Source: Dirofilaria immitis
Taxonomy: Eukaryota; Nematoda; Chromadorea; Rhabditida; Onchocercidae
Direction: 5' to 3'
DNA length: 64,000 nt
NCBI GenBank assembly: GCA_024305405.1
Contig: JAKNDB010000107.1
Coordinates: forward strand, 5,006,501-5,070,500
Each line of letters opens with the position of its first letter. The first letter of the stretch is position 1. The translations under genes and the position numbers were made by a program. Below are positions 1 through 12,400 of this stretch, in pieces. The notes under the pieces were generated by a model. The model worked only from the letters and a program-made list of their open reading frames with translations, searched no databases and was not told where the DNA came from.

Positions 1-300
<300 letters not shown>

Positions 301-770
301 TATGCTATTTTAATAAAGTGCGTATGAATTTTCTTAATAAAATACACAGTTAAATTACATCGAAAATATTTGATATTATCAGAATATTTTTGGTATAATC
401 GTTTCAGAATTAGTATTGCTGAAAAATAATTTCATAATTCATTAACCATTCTACGCGTAACAACTTATTAATTATCAGTCTTGATAAAATCCTAGTTTAT
501 TCCTACTTCTTTGATCAGTTATTCATGCTATTATCATTGTAATCAAAATCGTGAATCTTCAAATGATATAAATATAAAATTTCCGTTCTAAATTTCATTA
601 ATTTTAATGTTAAATAAAGGAACAACCTTGGCTTAATAAAACTTTTTATGTCTAAAATATGAAGAAATGAAATGGAAAATATGAGGCAAATATATGCAGA
701 AGCCATTTAGAATGATTGCTTATTGTAAGACATCCAATCCGTAGAATCTGATTGCAACTTTCTATGTGGC
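301..770. other. AT-rich spacer, no gene seen
   Basis: Low-complexity AT-rich sequence between the microsatellite and the bacterial-type sdhA fragment. A 63-codon minus-strand reading frame (515-706) is hydrophobic and AT-driven, with no family resemblance or splice context. I see nothing else here. Confidence 0.5.
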
Positions 771-1465
771 ATATTGAAATTTAATTTTTCCTTCACTCTT
801 ATGCTGCAGCTCTACCAAAAACTACGAGATCAAGAAGCGAGTTAGAACCAAGTCGATTTGCACCGTGTATAGAAATACATGCAGCTTCTCCAATTGCAAA
901 TAATCCTTCTACTTCTTGCTCGTTACCTTTTTGTAACGTGACCACCTCCCCATGATAATAAGTTGGAATGCCACCCATATTGTAGTGAACAGTTGGAATA
1001 ACCGGTATCGGATCTTTAGTAACATCAACTCCTGTAAAAGTCTTTGCGGTTTCGCTAATTCCTGGAAGCCTTAATTTTATTACTTCTGGATCAAGATGCG
1101 CTATAGTCGTCAAGTACACAGTCTTTCTTTGGCCCAACTCCTCTTCCTTCTCTAATTTCAATTGTTATCGCACGATTCACTACATCGTGAGAAGCTAAGT
1201 CTTTTGCCTTAGGTGCATAGCGTTCCATAAATCTCTCACCTTGAGAATTAATAAGGTATCCACCTTCTCCTCGACTGTCACCAAGCAACCCGAACCATAT
1301 ATTCCCGTTGGGTGAAACTGCACAAACTCCATGTCTTCAAGTGGCAATCCAGCTCTTACCACCATACCATTACCATCACCTGTGCAGGTGTGTGCACTCG
1401 TTGTAGAAAAGTAAATACGCCCACATCCACTTGTTGCTAATACCACATTATACGAATGATACATG
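770..1465 (-). pseudogene. Bacterial-type sdhA fragment, probable nuclear Wolbachia insertion
   Basis: Read on the minus strand, this is the central to C-terminal part of a succinate dehydrogenase flavoprotein, from the VVLATSG segment to [18 protein letters not shown], about 220 residues without introns. It is broken into three frames: an apparent deletion of a few bases near 1280 (between GSGCLVT and RGEGGY) and another near 1115 (within KKDCVYL). Residues such as [21 protein letters not shown]..., AIGEAAC and GRAAA are the alphaproteobacterial version. The host SDHA in this window instead reads [21 protein letters not shown] and GRACA, and has introns at positions where this copy is contiguous. 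After the in-frame stop at GRAAA a shifted frame reads IRVKEK, so homology may run on to about 770. Lateral transfer from the Wolbachia endosymbiont followed by decay is the best explanation; attribution to Wolbachia specifically is inference. It cannot encode a working enzyme, since the FAD-binding N-terminus is missing. Confidence 0.85.
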
Positions 1466-2113
1466 TAGTTTTAGTTTTTTTTGATTGCTCAGTGTATTTC
1501 TAGCAAAATTCATATGACCAGCATATGAAAATATGATTAACATCCCTTAATTTTTGAAACTTTGGCCCTAAATTATTAAAATACTGATATATGTTAAATT
1601 GTATATAATAACATATATCAGTACTTATAATAATTATAGATGATTCAGGGAATAATGAGTCATAGGCTCAATAAATCGTTTTTTTCTCAATGAATCATTT
1701 GGCTCTAACAAACAATCATCATCATTTTTTTCATTTATCGCTGAATTGGTGAGAAAACCTGTTTGTCTCTATATACCATTCTGAAATTACTGCTAACTGG
1801 TATTTCCCAAATGTAAAGGTCATATTTCAAATATTGTCTATCCCAGCTGATATTATTCAATTTGTTTCTTCAAATTATTACTATTACTGAAAAAATTTCC
1901 TATTATTTCTATTATTTATTAATTGCTAATTAATAAATATTTTATTGCCACTTTTGAAATATCAATGAAAATATGATGACAAATTAAATGAGCATCTTTA
2001 GCCTTTTTTTTTTCGAATTCGGAACTTATTTTAAACCTAATTTCTTAACTCACTATTTCATTTCAGTTTCCATTGCTAAATTTACTTTATCACATTGATA
2101 AGGGAAATACGAT
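1466..2113. other. AT-rich intergenic, upstream of astacin gene
   Basis: No reading frame or RNA gene recognised. The end of the tract should hold the promoter and 5' UTR of the astacin gene starting at 2114. There is a T-rich run near 2007-2016 and no clear trans-splice acceptor immediately before the ATG. Confidence 0.4.
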
Positions 2114-5100
2114 ATGCTGCTTATTTTCATTATTTCAATAGCAATCTTTCAACGAATAACGTCTAAGCCACATATGACAGTACGTCATGCAACATCACCT
2201 CATCAACCCTCCCTATATTATGATCAACCACCTCTCTATAGTAGATCGGAATCGAATGATCGGTTGTTTTTAAGAATGACACAATCACTAGCACCACCAC
2301 AACCACCACCACCACCACCACTACCACCACCACCACCACCACTACCACCACCACCACCACCGCCACCGCCACCACCACCACCGCCACCGCCACCACCACC
2401 ATTACCGCCATTATCATTACCACGATCACCACTGTTACCGCCAGTACCGTTACCAAGATTGCCATCGCTACCACAACTACCGCTACCGCCACCGCCATTG
2501 CTATCATCACTGCCATCGCATTTATCACCATTACCGCCATTACCGCCATTATTACCTTCACAATCTGCCTTGCAGTCATTATCATTCTTAGATATTGATG
2601 ATATTCCCATCTTGATGGACCGTTTTGCTCCAACTCCGTTTGACCATATACCATCACATGTGTTTCAGCGAATACAAATGTTCTGCTACAGGTATCCAGC
2701 ACACAGTAAGTGCAGGTTAACAATATTATAAAGTAATTTAATTTTCAAATAACATATAATTTAATTAATAAATTAGTGGTAATCAGTCATTTTTTATTAC
2801 AATATCAACAATTTTTTAAATATTATTGTTTATTCTACGACTAAATGAATGTAAAGTTTTGATTATTTTTTAGGAAAAAGAATGGATGACACTTCAAACG
2901 GTTGCTATTCCCATACAAAAGATAAAGGTTTAAATGTTTAATTAACAATAAATGTGAAACAATATTTTCATATTAATGTAAATATTATAAGAAAATTATT
3001 TTTTCTTAAAGCAAACAAAAGAAGAGAAATGTGAAATTCAAAAATCTTATTTAAGATTCTCAAGAAGAATGAAAATTTTAAATTATCTCAAAAAAATCAA
3101 AAATCTCCAGGTGATTCTTTTTCAAAGATTATTTCTCAACATTTAAATAAATTTTTTGTTTGATTATTAGATAAAATTCTTGAAATTATTTCAAATTTGT
3201 TAATTTATAGAATACAAGTGTATCAGAAATACCCAAAATCAATATATTTAATAATGTTCCGAAGAATTTGATTAATGATGCTCCACAGTTCGCATTTCAG
3301 GAATTGAAAAAAGAGGATCGTGAAATGCTTCTAGTATGTATATAACGAATTTATTTTAAATTAATTATTAATATCAATATATAGCAACTTTTTCACTAAA
3401 TCATTCTAACATATTAATGCTTTTTGGTTTTTGATTTCCAATAAACATTTTAATTCTTTTATTTTTGGTCTAACTTCGAAAGATTTTAGAATACTTTAAT
3501 TTTGTTGATCAGAATATTTATCATGAATTATCTTCAATAACCGCAACTTTCTTAATAATAATGAAGTATGAATTTTTTATAGAATAAAATCGAAATTAAG
3601 AAATTTTCAGAAGACTTGCTTAAATCAGGTAAAATGTTCGCAGCAAGAAGAAAAGTCGACAATGAAGCGTGAGCAAATTGTTAATCTCGAAATGGGTCTT
3701 GCAAAAAAGTTCATTGCCGTCCTTCATTTTTTAAAATAATACTCATTCAATTCTTGAAATTCAAATCAAAAATTTTTTTCCTTAAGCAAAAGATTATCAT
3801 AATCATCTAGTGCGATATTTAAGCATTATGTTTAATTATTATAAAGAAATTTTCTTTTACAATAAATTCACTTAACGAAATGATAATATGATGATTGATA
3901 AACAGAACAAAAATCGATTATTGATCAGACTTTTGGAGCATTAACTCTTATCATATATAATTATACAGCATTTTTGATAAAATTCTTTTAAATAAGCTTA
4001 TTATTTATGGAAATAAGACAAAACCTTTTCTTAACATTTTTTAAGGATTCCTATGAAACATATTGATAGATTGGAAGATGATATTGAAATGAGACTGATG
4101 CGAACACAACAAGTGAAAAATTCATTGTTAAAATTTGTGGGTATTGCTGATTTGGTTTGTTTACTGCGCAATTTTCATTGCTATTTTGTTAACGATATTA
4201 CAAATTTTTTTTGCTATCAAAATTGAAGAAAAAATTTTGACTTATTAGGATGATATGATTAAATTTTTATATTTTAACGATATATTCTCCTCTCAGTAGC
4301 ACTAATTTCGATATTGTAGAAATATCTCTGAAATTAATTGTCAGTTGAGGGTTCGAAATTATAAAATGCTACTTTCAAATTATTTAGCAATATTTATTTT
4401 CGATAAAATTTACATTGTTATTTCAGGTAGTACCCGCCGATGATGGAACTTTCCAAGGAGATGTACTATTAACGATACAGCAATCCGATCAACTTCTTAA
4501 TTCGATCAATAATCCAGAAGTACGGAAAAAACGACAATCATTATTTTTAGATGATTTGCCAAATGAAAAATGGAATGTTTCAACACCAATCAAGTATTTT
4601 TAGATTCATCTCTTGGTTAGTAAATAAATTAAATTTATCTAAATTTTCAATACTTTTATTAAAATTCTGCCTTTTTTTTAAATATCTTTTATTTCTTGTG
4701 CAATTTCCTTATCAATTATTTCATCTTATACGTTCTGTCATTTTATTCAATGATAAAATATTACAGAAACAAACGATAAAGATTTGGTGATGAAAGCATT
4801 GAATAAAATTGCATCACAGACATGTATAAAATTTGAACTTGTTGAGATGCAACCGAATGAATCACATTTATTCTATGTAAAAGTTCCGGAATCTGAGTTG
4901 TAAGTTTTTTTCTTCTAAATAATCAATAAAATGATTTGATTAAATTATTTAATTCAATTGTACTGCAATTTTAGCTGTGGTTTGAGTTATATTGGTCGTG
5001 TAGAAGATGTTAATCCAATTTATTTAAGCTTCACCTGTGATGAGGTAAAACTTTCATATACCACATAAATGACTATATCATGAATATATTAGACAAACTT

Positions 5101-6458
5101 TAAAAAAAGAGTTGAATTACACTTTATTACTACGTATATATTACTATGTAATTTTTTTTTTTTAAATTGTGTTTCATTTAAAAATATTTAATATAATAGT
5201 TGCTTATTTTATTTTATTTATATATGAGTTTAATTGAATATTGTAAACATTAATTCTAATCAATGTTACTGATTAGAATATATTTATAAAAAGATAGAAA
5301 ATTACGAAAGTTTAAATATAATTATGTTATTCAGAATTTTATATAGCAATACAAAGGTAAAGTTAAAAAAGTTTGATAAATATGTTAGAAGTTTATGTAT
5401 GATAAAGAAGCTTATGTATGATATTACTTTTTCTTGGATGAACAAATTATTGCTATTATTAATTAATTTATTATGCTTCATATAAAAATATTAATCGATT
5501 TTAATATTCCTTTCTTAACAGAATTAATAAATAATATCTTATTATTAGAATTATTAGATAATGGCAGAATAATAATGAAAATTCATAATTAATATATTTC
5601 AAGATTATTGGTATAATAATTCATGAAACGTTACATGCACTGGGCGTAAATCATCAACAGTTACGTTCTGATCGTGATGATTATCTTATTGTTAAATGGG
5701 AAAATATCAATCCAAAATTGTATGACTATTTTGCTGTATCTGATTCGAAAAAATTTACAAGGTTAAATTATTTCATTAAGCAATGAAACTAAAAGATAAA
5801 GCAAAAGATAAAAATATTTACTTGAAACACTTTGATATTTATAATGAATTAAAAGATTACAGTTATGGTGTAAGCTACGATTACTACAGTATTATGCACT
5901 ATGGACCATATGTTGGAGCTGTTGATTCAAAGCAGCCAACAATAGTACCGAAATATCAACGAGAACGATTTCTTAAAGTAAATAAATAGATATTTTAATG
6001 AAAGTTTGGAAATTATGATTTCCTTTTGAATCGCCTTTTCAAATTATTTCAGGTCATGGGCCAACGAAAAGCTTTAAGCGACAAAGATGTTGAATTATTA
6101 ACAGTTATGTATTGCAGTAAAGGTAAGCTAACAAATATTCGTATCAAAATTTACATTTCTGCTCTACTAAAACGATAATTATAGTTAAAATAAGTAATGA
6201 TAATTTTGGATTAGATGAGATTATGAACATAAACAATCATTATTTACTTATACATATTCATAATTCTAATCATTATTTGTAATCAGTAACTAATGAAGCA
6301 TCCAGATCCAGAAAGCAATAGTATTTCCTGAAACTGTGTGTATTATTTCAGGATGCATCGATGCGAATGTCTATTGCGGTTTCTGGGCATTGAAACAGTT
6401 TTGTACTCGCAGTATTTGGATGGGTGAAAATTGTCGCAAGTCATGTGGCTTATGCTAA
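2114..6458 (+). CDS. Astacin-family zinc metalloprotease with ShK domain (frameshift in exon 7)
   Basis: Secreted M12A endopeptidase of the nematode NAS type. Exons, approximate: 2114-2705, 2874-2927, 3022-3110, 3211-3333, 3583-3668, 4046-4136, 4427-4615, 4767-4899, 4975-5044, 5604-5761, 5863-5977, 6053-6122, 6352-6458. Order of parts: hydrophobic signal peptide (MLLIFIISIAIF), a proline tract of about 40 residues, a long lysine-rich propeptide, the aspartate-switch motif FQGD, a dibasic RKKR before the mature enzyme, the zinc site HETLHALGVNH, the Met-turn SIMHY, then a C-terminal ShK domain with six cysteines ending CRKSCGLC. The family-specific Glu after the third zinc His is Gln here (NHQQ rather than HEQ). 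One base is missing in a T run at 4597-4601: KWNVSTPIKYF and LDSSL lie in adjacent frames. The apparent in-frame stop at 5784 is removed by intron 5762-5862. The frameshift is probably a sequence error; true inactivation is the alternative. Confidence 0.85.
2296..2408 (+). repeat. CCA/CCG codon microsatellite encoding polyproline
   Basis: A (CCA)n/(CCG)n trinucleotide tract inside exon 1 of the astacin gene. It is read as polyproline in the gene frame, polyvaline/alanine or polyglycine in the opposite-strand frames. It is by far the most GC-rich patch of the first 20 kb. Diluted proline-rich sequence continues to about 2560. Length polymorphism is likely. Confidence 0.9.
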
Positions 6459-9400
6459 ATTAATCATTCATCATTTATTATTGTTTAAATTATCAAAAAT
6501 TTATCATTTTTGATAAAAAGAAATATTTACTTTAATTTTATCCCTTGGTCTCATTATTATTTTCCAACTATTTATCATATTATTCAAAAAAAAATGAATT
6601 TTATGCGTTTCTAAAAATTAATACCTATTAATTTTGTTGTTTGAATATAAAATAAAATATATTTTAATATTATTTTGAGGAAATAGAATAAGACAAATTT
6701 AAATATTTTTAATTAATATTTTGTTTTAAATTATATATCATTGAAGAAGTAAGTTATTATCCTTCTTTCATGATGAAATTATACTATGAAACATAAAAAT
6801 TAAATAGTATTTAAAAAATTTATATCACTCAAAAAAGAAGAATTTTGTGTATTTCTAAAAATTAGTGCCTACTAAATTTTTTTTTCTGAGGCATTCTATA
6901 CCCATTTATAATTATATTAGCAAAAATTCTTAAAGTTTTTTAAATGATGTTATGCATATTTGCTAATTTTTATTATTTGTTTCTTATAATTTATTTATTT
7001 ATTTTATAGCTTAATATTTTGCTAAATCATTCAATAAATAGGAAGCAAATTTGCAATGATACAAAAAAGCAATATTATGGTTATTAATATTAATTAAAAA
7101 TTATATAAGTTATTGCAAAATTTCAATTAAAATCTTCTGCCATCATTACTTCGAAGATGAAATAGAATTTTATAATTTTAATTCATCGAAGTTAGCAAAT
7201 TGTATAATCCTTTATATTATTTAAATTCTTCTATTTCTAGCAGTTGATATATTTACCCTTGGCTCATTTTTACCCTTCATAAAAAGGTCTTGACTGAAGC
7301 AAATTTTATTGATTTAAATTTTTTGCAATCAATAATAATAATAGCATTTAGCAAAATTTTGCTAAATGCTATTTTTGATTTAAATACGAGAGAATGTGAA
7401 GAAGAAGTTGCTATTCCCTGTTTATTATCAAGATCTTTTCTTTTACCATTGAATGATTTGTAATAATTGTTTTAATTGTAAATGACTGAGTGACAATGTC
7501 GTGTAATGAATGTTAAAAATTATAAATCAAAATGGTTTGAGCAAACAGATTGATGATATTTATCATCATATGCGACATTGGGTATTAAATGTAAATTTCA
7601 TTTGAAAAATTGGTTAAAAGAAGATATCAATAAGTATGTGGAAGAGATAGGCAAAGAAAAACGATGATAAATTTATATTTAAAAATATTTCTTGTAATTA
7701 AAAAAACCCTATTAACGAAATATTTGTGATAAAATTAAATAAATGTTCTAATAAAGATAATTCAGTAATAATTTGCGCAAATATCACACTTTCGTTTTTC
7801 AAATTAAATGCAGTAGTATATCGTTAAAAATTGGCGATGGAAAAATAAAATAATTCATTTCAATTTCCTTCTGCTATCACTGCTATATTATCTTTATTAG
7901 AAGTGCTATATTGGTTTTTTATAGATAATTATTATTACTCTTAATAAATAATCATTATCATTTTTCTTATTACTCTTATCACTATTATTGTCAATTAACT
8001 AATTTATATGATTATCAATATTATTTTTATCGATGCACACAATATAACCTATGACATAAACACTAGGTTTTTGAAACAAATTAAAATAATTTGAAATGAA
8101 AAATAATTCATTTTTATATGGCATATAAAACCGAAATTTATATTTCGATTACAGTTATTAATTTATGCTACAATATTAGTTTCATCATGAATAACATTTC
8201 ATGAGTGAACTTTTCTAAATAACGAATTTTATTAATTAATATTTTATAATACTTATTGTTAATCAAAAATATAAATATTATTGTTGTTCATATTTACAGC
8301 TATAATTCCAAAATTTTTCAGTCTTTTTTTTTCTCTCATAAATACAATAAACAATATTGATATAACTTATCATACATTTATTAATTCTTTCCTTTTTTTT
8401 CACTTTAATAATTTACTTCGATATTGATAGTTATTTAATGAATTTTTGATTATTCATTTAAGTTATAAAAAAAAGAATTATTTATTTGAATATTTTTTCC
8501 AATGGCCGGTAATTCCATTATATGAAAACATTCATTACTCCATAATATAAATATAATAGTTAACCTTGGAATTTTCATACATTATTTCACAAATATATAT
8601 AAGAAACGAAATTAGATTAAATTCTTTTTTTCACATGTAAAATTATATACACATTCCAATAAAATATTAGTTGCGAATGAATTATAAACTTTTAAATTAC
8701 ATTCATCTTGATTGATTGATTGATTAAATAAAATAATTGAAAAATGGTTGATATTTGGTTTCAGATGTCATTCAAGGTCACTTCTTTCAAATTGATTAAT
8801 AAAAAAGCTATTATTTTTTGATCATCGTATTTAATTTTTATTATATGCAAAGTTTTTTTTCTTAAGATATGATGTCGATTAAAACAAGTTAATTTGAAAT
8901 GAAATAAGCTATATTGACTGTCTGTCGTTCTGGTTCTACTTTTTAAATTATAAATATTTTTTTCTTTGAATTCCATTCTGTTTATTTAACAAATTTCTCA
9001 ATTATTAGTTCTAACAGTACTCATTGCATTCGATATTTCTATGCAATAAATTTTTCAACAATACATTAAAATAGAATCTATCTGTTAATTAATATTTTTA
9101 GTAAAAACAATAAATAGTAACATTGTCGAAAATTGTTTGTTTTCGACAATATTATACTTCTTTTCAAAAATTCCATTAAAAATTGAAGGAAAAGAAAAAT
9201 ATTTTGCTTATAAAACTTTCTAATTTTTCAATTTCTGAAATATATGAAAGTTCTTAATTTAAATTTTCGATCACTTATATTTTCAGACAATCAATTTTTT
9301 GACTAATTTATATTTTCGGCGATCAATTTTTAATTAAATTTTTTAAACGAAAAATTTTTGTTTACTTTATATTTTTAAACTATCAATAACAAATGTTAGT

Positions 9401-12400
9401 GAATATTTGTCATTCACCCTTCTTCATGCAAACTAATGCTGATACATTTTGAACTTTTTCCTTTTTATGCCATTTTTTTGTGGACTTTTTATGCATACAA
9501 TTATTACTATTAAAATAAAATTACATGATCATATTTTACATTTAGTTAAAAATAAATTCCTTGCAAATGAAATAACATGCAACCTTTTGATTTCAATTTA
9601 TTTCAAAAGAGAAATGTAACAAAAAATTAACAAATAGAAATTTATCTTATAATATATATTCATTTTATTTCAAGCAAACTTAATAAATTCTGTTATTTTA
9701 ACTTAAATGATAATTTAAAAATATCTTAATTTTTAAAATACTTACAGTTGGATAATTTTTGCTTTATTCGCTAATAATCGATAAATGATAATATATTGTT
9801 GTAATATATAATCAATTATTTCACTAGAAAAAAGCGAAATGATAAAATAGATTGAACTGCAAATTTAAAAATTATGGAAATTACTGATAATTTATTTAAG
9901 ATAAATAAATTTATTATATAATTTACAATTATTAATATTAGCAAATGAAGTTTTGTTTTATTAAAATATAATTTTGTTGTTGCTGTTATTATATATTATC
10001 ATAAGGATATTATTATAACAAATATGATTCATTCAACCATAATTGAAAATAATTTTTATTAATTGTTAAATACATCCAAAGGCTAATTCTATCTCTCTTA
10101 GCAAATATTTTAATATTTGATAAATATAATTAATAAAATATAGAGGAAATAACTTGTTTAATAAATCACTTACAAGCAAATCTTAGCAAAGAATAATAAT
10201 GTTAAATAGTAGGAAAAGAATTTATTAAGAATGATTTGATGCATGATAATTAAAGCCATTATCAAAAGTAGGATGAAGTAACAACAGATAGAAAATCTTG
10301 TCTAAAATGATTAAATTAATTCCGACTGGTTTCATGGCTTCCAGTGGAAGTGCTATTGCATATTCTAATTTCAAAAAAAAAAAGAAGTGATTATTGCAAA
10401 TCATCACTTGGTACATTATTTGTTAATTCGAATATATTAGAAAATTACCGGTTAATGGAATCCGGAAATTTCTATTTATTTAACAAATTTAAAATAATTA
10501 CTTGCTTTCCATCCTTCATCTCTTTCACTTCATTTCTCCTAAATCTCTTTTCTTTTTTTTTTTGCTCTTTCAAATTTCTCACCCATATCAAGTCAAGTTT
10601 TGTGTTATTCGAAGCAGAACTTATTTAAAATATCCTCTCCCTTCCTTTCATTCTGCAGCCTTATTTAATCCATCAATGTTCGATAAGCAAATTTCATTTT
10701 GGATATTTTATAAAAACAAGCCTGTTTCCATTCATCAATTCATTTCATCTCTCAACTGCTTTCTTCCAAATTTTCTTCTATTTATTTGCTAGTTTAATAT
10801 GATTGCTATCTTGTTATCATTGATAAAAAAATGCTTTTATTATTTCATTTTTTGTCTTAAGATATAGAAATTTATTTAAAATATTTGAATATTTTGATTC
10901 AAAAAATTTTTGCATGTACATAGACAAATTAACAAAAAATGTTCTCATTTTAATTTGTATATTTTGATCCCTTGGCATCAATCACTCATTCCGTCAATTC
11001 AAATTATCATAATTGTTAATTTTGCTTGCTTTGAACCTATTCGTATGATATATGATAGAAAATGTTTTGATAAAATGAATGTTTGCCAAATTGTTGCTTT
11101 GTTTTTAAACAAATACATATCATCAAATTCTGTTGTTTTATTTTAAGGAAAAGAATTTGTTTCTATTTGCATTCATCAATCAAAAGATAAAATAAATTTA
11201 ACAACTTTTACTATTAGTAAACATTATTGATGCGTTGATTATTTTGATATTTTTTTATCGCTACTATCAATTACCAATATAATAAAATGCATTATTTATA
11301 TTATATTTTATATTTTGAATAGTAACAATTTGAAAATTTCAATTTGTATAAACTTTCTGATGCCTTATGTTCTATTGCAAATATAACAATAAATTCTCTC
11401 TTTTTTTCTTATTTTATTTGCTAATACTTTTAGAACCTTTTAAGTGTGTGAATTTGTTGTTACTGGAATTTAAAGAAAAAAAACGAAAGGAGAAAATGGA
11501 AGAAATGAAGTTTTGTTTGTTTGTATTTTTGTTTGCAATATCTTCATAAAATGAGTTAGAAAATTGTTTAACGGATGTTGAGAAAATTGAAAAAGCACTT
11601 GAATTTACTATATTATTAAAGTAATAGATAATATTTACATTTCACAGAATTAAACAAACGATTAGAGAAATGGATGGATTAAGAATGGGAAATTTTCAAT
11701 AGTACCTAATGATGGAATGATTCATATCATCGCTGTGATATGATTGAATATATAATCATATCAATATTGCTTATAAATTTAATCATAATAATGATAATTT
11801 TACAAGATTTATTTTAAGAAATATTATGGATATAATTATTTATTGACCATAATACCAAAGCAAAGATTGAGAACTTCTTCGTTTGTTAGTCCGCTTAGTT
11901 ATAGGCTTTAATTCAATAGGTAATCACAATTAAAAGAAGTCATGATTGATTTAGGTCAAAAAAATGATTTATTACATACCATCACATATTAATTTATTGA
12001 TTTGCTTCTTTTATCCATTTATTGTTTTATCGGATGAGATCAATAAACGATGAAAAAAAGGCAAATAATCAGCAATAATGATCAAGTGATAATACATATC
12101 TTTATGTACAAAAGATTGATTGTTTATTTTAATATGAAAAATGTTGCAGTGACATTAAGAGAAAAAGTACGAAGTTCTCCATTTGCTAGCAAAATTTAAA
12201 TTTCATTAAAAAATTTGTCTATAATAAAGCTAAATGTTCTACCTATATAATTAATTAGCAAAGAAACAGTATATGTTTATGTGTAAACGATTATATTAAT
12301 TAACGTACTTTTTAAATATAATTGATAATTATATCAATTATTTCGTTCCATTCTATTTGTTATCAAATTTTAGTTATTCATGGAATGATAACTATCTTAT

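Noticed and set aside
1195..1464. Retrocopy of the host SDHA gene
   Set aside because: Absence of introns fits, but the sequence has bacterial-type residues ([16 protein letters not shown]) not found in the host gene of this window.
2163..2723. Minus-strand polyvaline and polyglycine reading frames
   Set aside because: They are shadows of the proline-codon microsatellite in astacin exon 1.
5762..5862. In-frame stop and frameshift in the astacin catalytic exon
   Set aside because: A GT-AG intron from 5762 to 5862 removes the stop and gives KKFTSYGVSYDYYSIMHYG, matching the family without a gap.
10344..10792. Overlapping 94- and 96-codon plus-strand frames
   Set aside because: Phe/Leu/Ser-rich products of T-rich DNA with no motif, start context or splice partners.
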